A stretch of 13,482 nucleotides of DNA from an uncultured Collinsella sp. (GCA_902493915.1 CABUQY010000045.1:1-13482); one strand, 5' to 3'. Positions 1 through 7,102 are shown, numbered from the stretch's first letter. The notes: generated by a model not told the origin, from the letters alone. Translations and numbers: made by a program.

Positions 1-2
1 AG

Positions 3-107
3 ATCCCTGGCATGGCGCCGGCTCAAAAAATCATCATTGTCCTTGCCCTCATCGCGTTTGTCATCTTTATGGGCTACACGATCCTGACCAGCATGGGCCT
101 GCTCTAA
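3..107 (+). CDS. 3' end of a small membrane protein gene (partial or very small)
   Basis: The frame is open from the window edge to a TAA at 105-107. The visible 34 codons contain one strongly hydrophobic stretch (IIIVLALIAFVIF, then MGYTIL) ending in SMGLL, which reads as a C-terminal transmembrane helix. An internal ATG at 12 would give a 31-residue single-helix protein, but no ribosome site can be judged because the upstream sequence is outside the window. It is therefore either the tail of a larger protein or a small membrane peptide. It lies 84 bases before pncB on the same strand, so they could share a transcript. I do not recognise the family and assign no function. Confidence 0.55.
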   Translation: MPGMAPAQKIIIVLALIAFVIFMGYTILTSMGLL

Positions 108-191
108 CCGATTTGCATCGGGCGTCATGTCCGCATGCTCTGCTCTCGTCCAGCCCTCAAATTCTGCACCACACATCCGAAAGGTCGCCCC

Positions 192-1697
192 ATGGCTTTG
201 ACCGACATCTCGCATCCCACCGACATTGCAATGCTCACCGATCTGTACGAGCTCACTATGGCCCAGGGCCTGTGGGAGAGCGGCAAGGCCAATGAGCAGG
301 GTTGTTTTACCGCGTTTTACCGCGACCATCCCTTTGGCAGCGCTTATGCCGTCATGTGCGGCACCGCCGAGTTGCCCGAGCTGGTCGAGAACCTGCGCTT
401 TACGCCCGAGGATATCGACTACCTCGCATCGCTTGAGGCCCCGGCCGGCGGCGCGATGTTCAAGTCCGCATTCCTCGACTACCTGCGCGATTTTCGTGCG
501 CATGTAAATATCGACGCCGTGCCCGAGGGCGAGCTCGTCTTTCCGCGCGAGCCCATGGTGCGCGTCACCGGTCCTGCGCTCGAGTGCCAGCTGCTCGAGA
601 CGGCGCTGCTCAACATCGTCGGGTTCCAAACGCTTGTCGCCACCAAGACGGCGCGCGTGGTGCTCGCCGCCGACGGTCGCCCTGTGGCGGAGTTTGGCCT
701 GCGCCGAGCCCAGGGTCCCGATGGCGGCCTGGCCGTTGCGCGCGCGAGCTACGTTGCCGGCTGCTCCTCTACGTCCAATGTGCTCGCCGGCCGCCGCTAC
801 GGTATTCCCGTCTTTGGCACGCATGCGCACAGCTGGGTGATGAGCTTCGATTCCGAGCTCGAGGCCTTCCGTGCCTTTGCCAAATCGAGCCCCAAGAACT
901 GCACGCTGCTCATCGACACCTATGACGTGCGCGAGGGCTGCGAACATGCCATTACGGTTGCCAAGGAGATGGAAGCGGTGGGCGAGCGCCTGTCGGCCAT
1001 TCGCATCGACTCCGGCGACCTCGCCAAGCTCTCCAAGTATGTTCGCGGCCGTTTTGATGCCGAGGGCCTGCCCTATGTGGGGATCTCGGTTTCCAACGAT
1101 CTGGATGAGTACACGATTCAGTCGCTGCTCGACCAGGGCGCGCCCATCGACAGCTTTGGCGTGGGTACCAAGCTTGCGACCTGCTATGACCAGCCGGCGC
1201 TGGGCGGCGTGTACAAGCTTTCCGCCCGCCGTGCGAGCGAGGCAGATCCATGGACGCCGGTGGTCAAGCTCTCCGAGCAGCCCTACAAGCGCACGATCCC
1301 GGGCGTGCAACGCGTGCGTCGTTATTACGACGGTTTTGGCGGCCCGGTTTGCGACATGATTTACGACGAGGGCCATCTGGCGGGGGAGGGCGCCGCGCGC
1401 GGCAATACCCTCGTGGCCGTGAATGATGCCGCCCTGGTGACCGACGTGTCCGAACTTGAGTATCGCGAGCTGCTGGTGCCGATCGTGCGCGATGGCAGTG
1501 CGGTGGCTCCGCGTGAGAGCATCCAGGACGCGCGCGAGCGCTGTGCTTGGGCGCTCGATCATCTGGACGCAGCTTTCAAGCGCTTTCTGTACCCGCAGAC
1601 CTATGTGGTGGGCATGGAGCAGGGCCTGGCTCAGGTGCGCGACGAGCTCGTGCGCAAGAACATGGCCGCGGCCTCGGCTTTCCCCTGGGCAAAATGA
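192..1697 (+). CDS. pncB: Nicotinate phosphoribosyltransferase
   Basis: This 501-residue cytosolic enzyme joins nicotinate to PRPP, with ATP hydrolysis, to give nicotinate mononucleotide, the entry step of the Preiss-Handler route to NAD. Family motifs seen include the N-terminal LTDLYELTMAQG (residues 16-27), RRAQGPDGG (171-179), GTHAHSW (209-215), RIDSGDL (271-277) and FGVGTKL (322-328). By family knowledge, the second histidine of GTHAHSW (His213) is the one that is phosphorylated during catalysis. The length fits the family. The frame is open back to an ATG at 135, but the ATG at 192 is preferred: GAAAGG at 179-184 sits seven bases upstream, and the extra 19 residues look unlike the family N-terminus. 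proB follows after 72 bases on the same strand, so co-transcription is plausible, though no shared pathway is known. Confidence 0.95.
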   Translation: MALTDISHPTDIAMLTDLYELTMAQGLWESGKANEQGCFTAFYRDHPFGSAYAVMCGTAELPELVENLRFTPEDIDYLASLEAPAGGAMFKSAFLDYLRDFRAHVNIDAVPEGELVFPREPMVRVTGPALECQLLETALLNIVGFQTLVATKTARVVLAADGRPVAEFGLRRAQGPDGGLAVARASYVAGCSSTSNVLAGRRYGIPVFGTHAHSWVMSFDSELEAFRAFAKSSPKNCTLLIDTYDVREGCEHAITVAKEMEAVGERLSAIRIDSGDLAKLSKYVRGRFDAEGLPYVGISVSNDLDEYTIQSLLDQGAPIDSFGVGTKLATCYDQPALGGVYKLSARRASEADPWTPVVKLSEQPYKRTIPGVQRVRRYYDGFGGPVCDMIYDEGHLAGEGAARGNTLVAVNDAALVTDVSELEYRELLVPIVRDGSAVAPRESIQDARERCAWALDHLDAAFKRFLYPQTYVVGMEQGLAQVRDELVRKNMAAASAFPWAK

Positions 1698-1729
1698 TCC
1701 GCATGCGACGGAGGAAAACGTATCATTTT
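1691..1729 (+). other. Short inverted repeat between pncB and proB, enclosing a GGAGG
   Basis: AAAATGAT (1691-1698) overlaps the pncB stop codon and is exactly complementary to ATCATTTT (1722-1729). Two further pairs (1700-1701 with 1719-1720) are possible past one mismatch. The loop holds GGAGG at 1710-1714. No ATG, GTG or TTG lies at a useful distance after this GGAGG, and proB starts about 55 bases further on. It could be a weak attenuating hairpin, the remnant of an older translation start, or chance. No U-tract follows, so it is not a classical terminator. Confidence 0.3.
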
Positions 1730-1769
1730 CTCGCTCGCCCGTTCGCTGAACAGTCGATTGGTTTGACGT

Positions 1770-2897
1770 ATGACGACTTCTTATAAAACGATGGTGGTAA
1801 AGATCGGTTCGTCCACGGTGGTGGGCGCCGACGGCAAGGTCAACCGCGCCTTTATCGGCGGGCTTGCCGATCAGGCCGCAGCGCTGCGCAAGCTCGGCTG
1901 GCGTCTGGTCGTGGTGAGCTCGGGCGCTATCGCCTGTGGCTATCCCGTGCTGGGCTTCGACCGTAAGCCGGTCGGCGACCTGCCGAGCCTGCAGGCCTGC
2001 GCTTCGGCCGGCCAGTGCATTATCTCGTCGGCCTACGACGAGGAGTTTCATGCGCGCGACCTGCTCACCTCGCTCGTGCTGCTCACGCGTCACGACACGG
2101 CGCGCCGTACGTCCTACCTGCACGCGCGCGACGCCCTGCTGCGCCTGGTGAAGCTTGGCGTGGTGCCGGTCGTCAACGAGAACGATACCGTTACCGTCGA
2201 TGAGATCAAGTTCGGCGACAACGACACACTGGCGGCGCTTGTGAGCTGCCTGGTTTCTGCCGATCTGTGCGTGACGCTCTCGGACATCGATGGCCTCTAT
2301 ACTGCCAATCCGCATGAGGACCCCACGGCCGAGTTTGTTCCTGTCGTGCATAAGATCGATGCCAAGATTATTGCCTCGGCGGGCGATTCTTCCACATCGG
2401 TGGGCACGGGCGGCATGATTACCAAGATTCGCGCGAGCCGCATCCTGATGACGGCGGGCATTCAGAGCGTGATTTGCTCGGGCGAGGAGCCCGATGCGCT
2501 CGTGCGCCTCGCCCGCGGCGAGAGCGTGGGCACGCTGTTCGATCCGCCGGCGGAGCGTCTGGACATCGCACCCCGCAAGCTGTGGATCGCACTGGGCGAC
2601 AAGGCGCATGGCTCGGTGACGGTCGATGATGGTGCTGCGAAGGCGCTGGTCAGCCGTGGCTCTTCCCTGCTTGCGGTGGGTATTCGCGAGGTCGATGGCC
2701 AGTTTGCCGAGGGCGATGTGCTCGACGTGTGCGACCCGAGCGGTATGGTTGTCGCCCGCGGTATCGCCGAGGCCGATTCGGACGTGCTGGAACTTGCTGC
2801 CGGTCGCCGCCAGGACCAGATCGCCAGCAACCGCCTGCTCGCTAACCTGGCCGAGAAGCCGGCGATACACAGGGATAACTTGATCGTATTTGCATAA
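1770..2897 (+). CDS. proB: Glutamate 5-kinase with C-terminal PUA domain
   Basis: This 375-residue enzyme phosphorylates L-glutamate with ATP to gamma-glutamyl phosphate, the first step of proline synthesis. ProA, encoded at 4528, reduces the product. The amino-acid-kinase domain (about 7-255) shows VVKIGSS (9-15), VVSSGAIACG (48-57), VNENDTV (135-141), FGDND (148-152) and GTGGM (212-216). A PUA domain covers about 270-360, followed by the typical IHRDNLIVF end. Length matches the two-domain family. The start is not well marked: ATG 1770 is the first in frame after a stop at 1764, but no clear Shine-Dalgarno precedes it. The ATG at 1791 would remove seven residues and also lacks one. In many bacteria the kinase is feedback-inhibited by proline; that is family knowledge only. 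A strong hairpin follows the stop at once. Confidence 0.95.
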   Translation: MTTSYKTMVVKIGSSTVVGADGKVNRAFIGGLADQAAALRKLGWRLVVVSSGAIACGYPVLGFDRKPVGDLPSLQACASAGQCIISSAYDEEFHARDLLTSLVLLTRHDTARRTSYLHARDALLRLVKLGVVPVVNENDTVTVDEIKFGDNDTLAALVSCLVSADLCVTLSDIDGLYTANPHEDPTAEFVPVVHKIDAKIIASAGDSSTSVGTGGMITKIRASRILMTAGIQSVICSGEEPDALVRLARGESVGTLFDPPAERLDIAPRKLWIALGDKAHGSVTVDDGAAKALVSRGSSLLAVGIREVDGQFAEGDVLDVCDPSGMVVARGIAEADSDVLELAAGRRQDQIASNRLLANLAEKPAIHRDNLIVFA

Positions 2898-2941
2898 AGA
2901 AAGACAGCGCTGCGGATCGTTTCCCGCAGCGCTGTCTTTCT
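2898..2941. terminator. Bidirectional hairpin terminator between convergent proB and S33 hydrolase genes
   Basis: The 18-base arm 2898-2915 (AGAAAGACAGCGCTGCGG) is perfectly complementary to 2924-2941, with an eight-base loop. It starts on the base after the proB stop codon. The base of the stem is T-rich on the 3' side for both strands (TCTTTCT), but there is no long U-run. It lies between two converging genes and could end transcription from both sides. Confidence 0.8.
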
Positions 2942-2942
2942 C

Positions 2943-2987
2943 GTGCCGGCACCTGGGGACGTTTCTTTTGTGCCGGCAGGTGGGGAC
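2943..2987. repeat. REP-like element: two direct 18-bp units, each with a palindrome and a GTCCCC motif
   Basis: Unit 1 (2943-2960, GTGCCGGCACCTGGGGAC) and unit 2 (2970-2987, GTGCCGGCAGGTGGGGAC) differ at two positions and are separated by GTTTCTTTT. In unit 1 the first ten bases (GTGCCGGCAC) form a perfect palindrome; unit 2 has GTGCCGGCAG. Each unit ends in GGGGAC, which is GTCCCC on the other strand. The element fills the gap between the proB terminator and the stop codon of the minus-strand gene. Intergenic position, short palindromes and a conserved tetranucleotide-type tag resemble REP sequences mobilised by RAYT-type (Y1) transposases. No such transposase is in the window, so the class is inferred. 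Confidence 0.6.
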
Positions 2988-2996
2988 ACTCCTTTG

Positions 2997-4415
2997 CTAG
3001 AAGATTCGGCGCAGGTCTCCGCGGTTGAGGGCCTCGTCGAAGAGGTGCTTGAATACCACGCTGCCGTGCAGGCCGTCGTGCTCGAACTCGTTGGTCACCC
3101 AGGCATGCGAGTTGCCCACGCGGCTGAGCGTATCAAGCTGCAGGCCCGAATCCACGTACATGTCGTCGAAATACACCGCGGCCTGCAGGGGCACCTCGTT
3201 GCACGCCAGTCGCTGCGGGTCGTAGATCTTGTCCCAGCTGGTGTCTTCCATCAGCAGGTCCATGGCGGGCTTGAAGGGCTTGAGCTCGGGCATCTGCTCG
3301 AACATCCACGGGAACATGGCCTCGCCGGTAAACATGAGCGGGCGCGCGAGTGTGTCGAACTCGGCACGATGGGCCTTCTCCTCTGCTGCGGCCCAGCGAA
3401 TGGGCATGGTGTCGCCGTCGGCGTAGATAAACTCCTGCAGTGTCCAGTACAGCGGGTTCGTGCGTGTGTTGGTGCGCTCGAAGGCGCGCATCAAAAAGCT
3501 GTCGGATACCGAGGAACCGCAGCTCAGCGTACCGTCGCCAGTAACAAAAGCGTGATCGATAGTCCAATGCATGCGCTCAAAGCTCGGCTTCATGCCAAAG
3601 TCGCTGCCCATGAGCTGTAGGCGCTCGACCGTCATCGGCGAGCCGTCGGGCAGCACGGGCTTCTGAGCCTCGAGCGCATCGGCCAGGGCTGCCACGCGCT
3701 CGACGTCAGCGGGATAGCGGTCATAATACTGCTGCGTCTTGGCGGCCATGCGCGGGAAGGTGTGCGCGTAGACCTCGCTTGCGCTCGCCGGTACGTGGGG
3801 GATGCCGCCGCAGGTAAAGCTCGCCGCCACGCCCTCGGGGAAGAGCGACAGGTAGCTCAGCGTCAAAAAACCGCCGTAGCTTTGGCCGAGCGTGACCCAC
3901 GGCTTGCCGCCAAAGCCCACTAGGCGCAGGTACTCAAAATCGCGCACGATGGAGCTGGCGAGGTGGCGCTTGAGGAAGTCCGCCTGCGAGCGTGCTGTAT
4001 CGGCGCCGGCGGCCGTTGCGCGATCACCCAGTGCCTTGATCGTGCGTCCGTCCACGCAGCTACTGCGTCCGGTGCCGCGCTGGTCGGGAAGGACCACGCG
4101 GAAGTGCTTGACGGCCTCCTCGATCCAGCCGTCGCTTGTGGGCGACAGCGGACGTGGGCTCTCGCCGCCGGGGCCGCCCTGCAAAAACAGGAGCAGCGGC
4201 AGATCGTCGTTGATGCGGTCGGGCGCGCAAACCACGCGGTAGAAGAGCTTGATGCTCTCGGGCGCGCCGGCGATGGGTGCCGGCATAGCGCCGCGGCGCA
4301 TGGTGCTGCCGACGGCCAGGAGCATCGGCTCCAGGCCGCGCCAGTCAAGGGGGACGTCGATGCTGTGGTCCTCGACGTAAAGGCCGGGGACGTGGTACGA
4401 AGTGATGAGGGCCAT
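2997..4415 (-). CDS. Proline iminopeptidase-like alpha/beta hydrolase (peptidase family S33)
   Basis: This 472-residue protein without a signal peptide is probably a cytosolic aminopeptidase that removes N-terminal proline from short peptides. The alpha/beta-hydrolase signs are the oxyanion loop LQGGPGGE (79-86), DQRGTGRSS (111-119), the nucleophile elbow GQSYGG (177-182, Ser179), an acidic candidate in YFDDMYVD (415-422) and the C-terminal HDGLHG (446-451), whose His446 is the likely catalytic base. It is longer than single-cap enzymes but fits the larger actinobacterial S33 group. The ORF is open to 4496, but ATG 4415 has GGAAG seven bases before it. It converges on proB and diverges from proA, so it sits inside a split proline locus; free proline from peptides would complement synthesis. 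Exact substrate is uncertain: related S33 enzymes are general hydrolases. Confidence 0.85.
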   Translation of the reverse strand: MALITSYHVPGLYVEDHSIDVPLDWRGLEPMLLAVGSTMRRGAMPAPIAGAPESIKLFYRVVCAPDRINDDLPLLLFLQGGPGGESPRPLSPTSDGWIEEAVKHFRVVLPDQRGTGRSSCVDGRTIKALGDRATAAGADTARSQADFLKRHLASSIVRDFEYLRLVGFGGKPWVTLGQSYGGFLTLSYLSLFPEGVAASFTCGGIPHVPASASEVYAHTFPRMAAKTQQYYDRYPADVERVAALADALEAQKPVLPDGSPMTVERLQLMGSDFGMKPSFERMHWTIDHAFVTGDGTLSCGSSVSDSFLMRAFERTNTRTNPLYWTLQEFIYADGDTMPIRWAAAEEKAHRAEFDTLARPLMFTGEAMFPWMFEQMPELKPFKPAMDLLMEDTSWDKIYDPQRLACNEVPLQAAVYFDDMYVDSGLQLDTLSRVGNSHAWVTNEFEHDGLHGSVVFKHLFDEALNRGDLRRIF

Positions 4416-4453
4416 GTGAGTCTTCCGTTCGTTGCGGTGTTTCGGGTTGACCA

Positions 4454-4484
4454 ATTCTACCGCCGCGGGCGAGGCCATGCGCAA
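4454..4484 (-). promoter_or_regulatory. Candidate promoter of the S33 hydrolase gene
   Basis: On the minus strand TAGAAT (4459-4454) is a good -10 hexamer. TTGCGC (4484-4479) lies 19 bases upstream, which is longer than the usual 17. This places a start near 4447, about 30 bases before the ATG. The same 112-bp gap must also hold the proA promoter. For proA I see only weak options, such as TACCAT at 4491-4496 without a good -35. Confidence 0.4.
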
Positions 4485-4527
4485 ATCGGCTACCATGGTT
4501 GCAAACTTCTAGGAGAAAGGGCCGTCC

Positions 4528-5814
4528 ATGTCGGTCGATATAGCCACGTATGTCCACGATCTTGCCGTTGCCGCCAAGGCAGCGTCGGCCTCGCTTGCCA
4601 CGGCGAGCGATGAGCAGCGTCAGGAGGCCGTGCGCGCCATGGCCGCAGCACTGCGCAACGGTGTCGACTCCATCGTCGCCGCTAACGAGCTCGATATGTC
4701 CGCCGCGCGCGATGCGGGTACCTCGGCCGGACTGCTCGATCGCCTGCTGCTGACGCCCGAGCGCGTCGAGGGCATGGCCGCCGGCCTGGAAAAGCTCGCC
4801 GAGCTGCCCGATCCCGTGGGCCGCGTGCTCGACCACCGCGTGCTTGCAAGTGGCGTGGACCTGACCCGTGTGAGTGTGCCGCTGGGCCTGGTCGCTATGG
4901 TCTACGAGGCGCGCCCCAACGTGACGGCCGACGCCGCAGGCATCTGCATCCGTACCGGCAACGCCTGCATTCTGCGCGGCGGCTCGCTGGCCTATCACTC
5001 GTGTGCCATGATTTCTGAGCTGCTGGCCGATGCGCTCGAGGCCAAGGGCTTCCCGCGCGAGGCCGTGTCGATGATCGAGTCCACCGACCGCGAGGCCACC
5101 GGCGAGCTCATGAAGCTCCGCGGTATTGTCGATGTGCTCATTCCGCGCGGCGGTGCAGGGCTGATCCAGCGCTGCGTGCGCGAGTCGCTCGTGCCGGTGA
5201 TCGAGACGGGTACGGGCAACTGCCACATCTACGTGCATGAATCCGCCGACTTTGATAAGGCACTCAACATTATCGTTAATGCCAAGACCCAGCGCGTAGG
5301 CGTGTGCAATGCCGCCGAGTCGCTGCTGGTCGACCGTGCTGTGGCCGATGCGTTTTTGCCTGCGGTCGTGGCCGTGCTGCATGACCACGGCGTGTTCATT
5401 CACGGCGACGAGGCAACCTGCGCCGCATGCGCCGATGCCGGGCTTGCCGAGGGTGATGACTACGTCGCCGCGACTGAGGAGGACTGGGGTCGCGAGTACC
5501 TGGCTCTCGAGATGAGCGTGAAGGTCGTGGCGAACGAGGACGAGGCCATCGCGCACATCAACCGCTACGGCACCATGCATTCCGAGGCCATCATCGCCGA
5601 GGACGAGGATGCCTGCGAGCGCTTCCTGGATGCGGTCGATGCCTCGGCCGTGTACGCCAACGCCAGCACGCGCTTCACCGACGGCGGCGAGTTTGGCCTG
5701 GGCGCCGAGATCGGCATCTCGACCCAAAAGCTCCACGCCCGCGGACCCTTTGCCGCCGAGGCCCTCACCACCTACAAATACAAGCTCCGCGGCACCGGTC
5801 AGGTCCGTCCCTAA
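4528..5814 (+). CDS. proA: Glutamate-5-semialdehyde dehydrogenase (gamma-glutamyl phosphate reductase)
   Basis: This 428-residue enzyme reduces gamma-glutamyl phosphate with NADPH to glutamate-5-semialdehyde, which cyclises to pyrroline-5-carboxylate, the substrate of ProC. ProC is not in the window. Aldehyde-dehydrogenase superfamily motifs are visible: VPLGLVAMVYEARPNVT (117-133), LRGGS (149-153), IPRGG (205-209), IETGTGNCH (225-233), and KTQRVGVCNAAESLLVD (253-269) with the catalytic Cys260. The C-terminal GEFGLGAEIGISTQKLHARGP block is also typical. Length is normal. The start has AGGAG at 4511-4515 and GAAAGG at 4515-4520; the second is at the better distance. proB lies upstream but separated by the opposite-strand S33 gene, so proA needs its own promoter rather than read-through from proB. 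Confidence 0.96.
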   Translation: MSVDIATYVHDLAVAAKAASASLATASDEQRQEAVRAMAAALRNGVDSIVAANELDMSAARDAGTSAGLLDRLLLTPERVEGMAAGLEKLAELPDPVGRVLDHRVLASGVDLTRVSVPLGLVAMVYEARPNVTADAAGICIRTGNACILRGGSLAYHSCAMISELLADALEAKGFPREAVSMIESTDREATGELMKLRGIVDVLIPRGGAGLIQRCVRESLVPVIETGTGNCHIYVHESADFDKALNIIVNAKTQRVGVCNAAESLLVDRAVADAFLPAVVAVLHDHGVFIHGDEATCAACADAGLAEGDDYVAATEEDWGREYLALEMSVKVVANEDEAIAHINRYGTMHSEAIIAEDEDACERFLDAVDASAVYANASTRFTDGGEFGLGAEIGISTQKLHARGPFAAEALTTYKYKLRGTGQVRP

Positions 5815-5831
5815 ACCCCCCGCAAACGAAA

Positions 5832-5868
5832 AACCACCACAAAAGTGCTTGTCCCCTTTGTGGTGGTT
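5832..5868 (-). terminator. Terminator-like repeat copy 1, after the HD-domain gene and between it and proA
   Basis: AACCACCACAAA (5832-5843) pairs with TTTGTGGTGGTT (5857-5868) around a 13-base loop that contains GTCCCC. Read on the minus strand the stem is followed by TTTTTCG, fitting a terminator for the HD-domain gene ending at 5886. On the plus strand the T-run after the stem is short, so proA termination here would be weaker. It is nearly identical to the element at 6550-6590. Confidence 0.7.
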
Positions 5869-5885
5869 ATAGGTGGCGTGGGCGG

Positions 5886-6485
5886 TTAGGCCTGGAAGGT
5901 GTCGCGGTCGGGCGCGAAGGACTGCATGGCCGCGATGGTACGGTCGAAGAGCTCGGGGAGCTCCCAGCCCAGCATCTCGGCGCCCTGCGTAATCACGTCG
6001 CGCGAGCAGCCGGCGGCAAAGCGCTTGTCCTTGAACTTTTTCTTGAGCGACTTAGTCGTAAAGTCCATGACGCTCTTGCTAGGACGCATGATCACGGCAG
6101 CACCGATCAGGCCGGTGAGCTCGTCGCAAGCGAACAGGATCTTTTCCATCTGCAGCTCGGGCTTGGGCAGCGAAGAGTTGAAATCGGACGTGTGCGTCTG
6201 GATGGCGCGAATGAGCTCGGGCGATGCGCCCTCGCCCTCGAGGATTTTGGCCGCATAGATGGTGTGGTTCATGGGATCGTCCTCATGCTCCTCCCAATCC
6301 AGGTCATGCAGCAGGCCGACGATGCCCCAAAACTCCTCGTTCTCGGGGTCGAACTCACGCGCAAAGTAGCGCATGGTGCCCTCGACCGTTTCGCCGTGGG
6401 TGATGTGGAACGGGTCTTTGTTGTGCTCGTTGAGCAATTCGAACGCACGGTCGCGGGTGATTCCGGCGGAAAGCGGCTCTTCCAT
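5886..6485 (-). CDS. HD-domain protein, predicted metal-dependent phosphohydrolase
   Basis: This 199-residue soluble protein has the HD-superfamily pattern. An early histidine pair lies in FHITHGETVEG (His27/His30), the signature LLHDLDWE has His60-Asp61, then NH at 73-74, THTSD (97-101, His98) and a final acidic candidate in ACDELTG (Asp121). HD proteins of this layout bind divalent metal and usually cleave phosphoesters of nucleotides or related compounds; the substrate here cannot be read from the sequence. The frame is open to 6560, but that extension is translated from the upstream repeat. ATG 6485 has AAGGAG six bases before it and is the clear start. It is flanked by two near-identical terminator repeats, which suggests it is transcribed alone. 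It follows the CarD-family gene on the same strand. Confidence 0.85.
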   Translation of the reverse strand: MEEPLSAGITRDRAFELLNEHNKDPFHITHGETVEGTMRYFAREFDPENEEFWGIVGLLHDLDWEEHEDDPMNHTIYAAKILEGEGASPELIRAIQTHTSDFNSSLPKPELQMEKILFACDELTGLIGAAVIMRPSKSVMDFTTKSLKKKFKDKRFAAGCSRDVITQGAEMLGWELPELFDRTIAAMQSFAPDRDTFQA

Positions 6486-6528
6486 AAAAGACTCCTTGTG
6501 TTCGTAGGTATCGCTAAGAATGAATACT

Positions 6529-6546
6529 ACTAGAACGACTAGAACG
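6529..6546 (-). repeat. Tandem 9-bp direct repeat upstream of the HD-domain gene
   Basis: ACTAGAACG occurs twice head to tail (6529-6537 and 6538-6546), preceded by a further ACT. On the minus strand this reads CGTTCTAGT twice. It lies between the terminator of the CarD-family gene and the HD gene, where that gene's promoter must be. It may be an operator for a tandem-binding protein, or a chance duplication. No well-spaced -10/-35 pair could be fixed here. Confidence 0.4.
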
Positions 6547-6549
6547 AAA

Positions 6550-6590
6550 AAAACCACCACAAAGGTGCCTGTCCCCTTTGTGGTGGTTTT
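6550..6590 (-). terminator. Terminator-like repeat copy 2, after the CarD-family gene
   Basis: AAAACCACCACAAAGG (6550-6565) pairs with 6575-6590 to give a 16-bp stem with a nine-base loop, TGCCTGTCC. On the minus strand the stem ends in a run of seven T, making a strong intrinsic terminator 13 bases after the CarD-family stop codon. The core matches the element at 5832-5868 almost base for base, and both carry GTCCCC. Confidence 0.85.
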
Positions 6591-6602
6591 GGCGTGGGCA
6601 GG

Positions 6603-7088
6603 TTAGTTGAGGGCGGCTTGGGCTAGGCGGGCTTCAGCGTCCTCCTCGGTGACGCCCAAGGCCACAGCGAACTCCTCGATGGAGCGGCGCTTGGCTTCCT
6701 TGAGTACGCGCATGTAGTAGGAGCTGGGCTTTTTATCAGCTTCCTCGGCCTGGCGAATGCGGTGCATCATGGTCTTTGCCACGCGGACCGTCTCGGGCGC
6801 ACCCAGCTTGAGCTGCTGCTTAAAGTGCGTCTCCTCAAGTGAGCTGTTGCGCTCGGTGAAGGTGTCGCACTCCAGCTCGTCATAGTGGCTCAGCAGGTGC
6901 TCGGCATCTTGCTGAGAGATGGCGGCGTGCAAACGATCGGCCTGCGCCACGGGGTACATGAGGATCGTCTGCGCATGTCCCTGCTTGGTCTCGAGCAGCA
7001 GCATGGGCTGCGGCGTGTCGTCCCTAAAACCGACGACGGTGCAGACTCCCTGACCCGGATGAATGACGTGTTGACCGATTGAGAACAT
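6603..7088 (-). CDS. CarD/CdnL-family transcriptional regulator
   Basis: This 161-residue protein opens with the CarD RNA-polymerase-interaction (Tudor-like) domain, FSIGQHVIHPGQGVCTVVGF (2-21). A helical C-terminal domain (about 85-155) ends in the family-like block MRVLKEAKRRSIEEFAVALG. Family members bind the RNA polymerase beta subunit and stabilise the open promoter complex, often at rRNA and housekeeping promoters. The protein contains no tryptophan at all, so the wedge Trp (Trp85 in M. tuberculosis CarD) is absent; the matching place is around Ser82-Leu84. GGAG lies seven bases before ATG 7088. It ends in a strong terminator and diverges from argS. Assignment to CarD is firm at family level; whether it acts as an activator is open. 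Confidence 0.88.
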   Translation of the reverse strand: MFSIGQHVIHPGQGVCTVVGFRDDTPQPMLLLETKQGHAQTILMYPVAQADRLHAAISQQDAEHLLSHYDELECDTFTERNSSLEETHFKQQLKLGAPETVRVAKTMMHRIRQAEEADKKPSSYYMRVLKEAKRRSIEEFAVALGVTEEDAEARLAQAALN

Positions 7089-7102
7089 GCTATCTCCAAC
7101 TT

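Noticed and set aside
1763..1787. TTGACG and TATAAA resembling a promoter at the proB start
   Set aside because: The spacing is only 13 bases, well short of the usual 16-18, and transcription would start inside the coding region.
4345..5736. 463-codon minus-strand frame opposite proA
   Set aside because: Its translation is His/Gly/Ala-rich and shadow-like, and it overlaps two well-supported genes.
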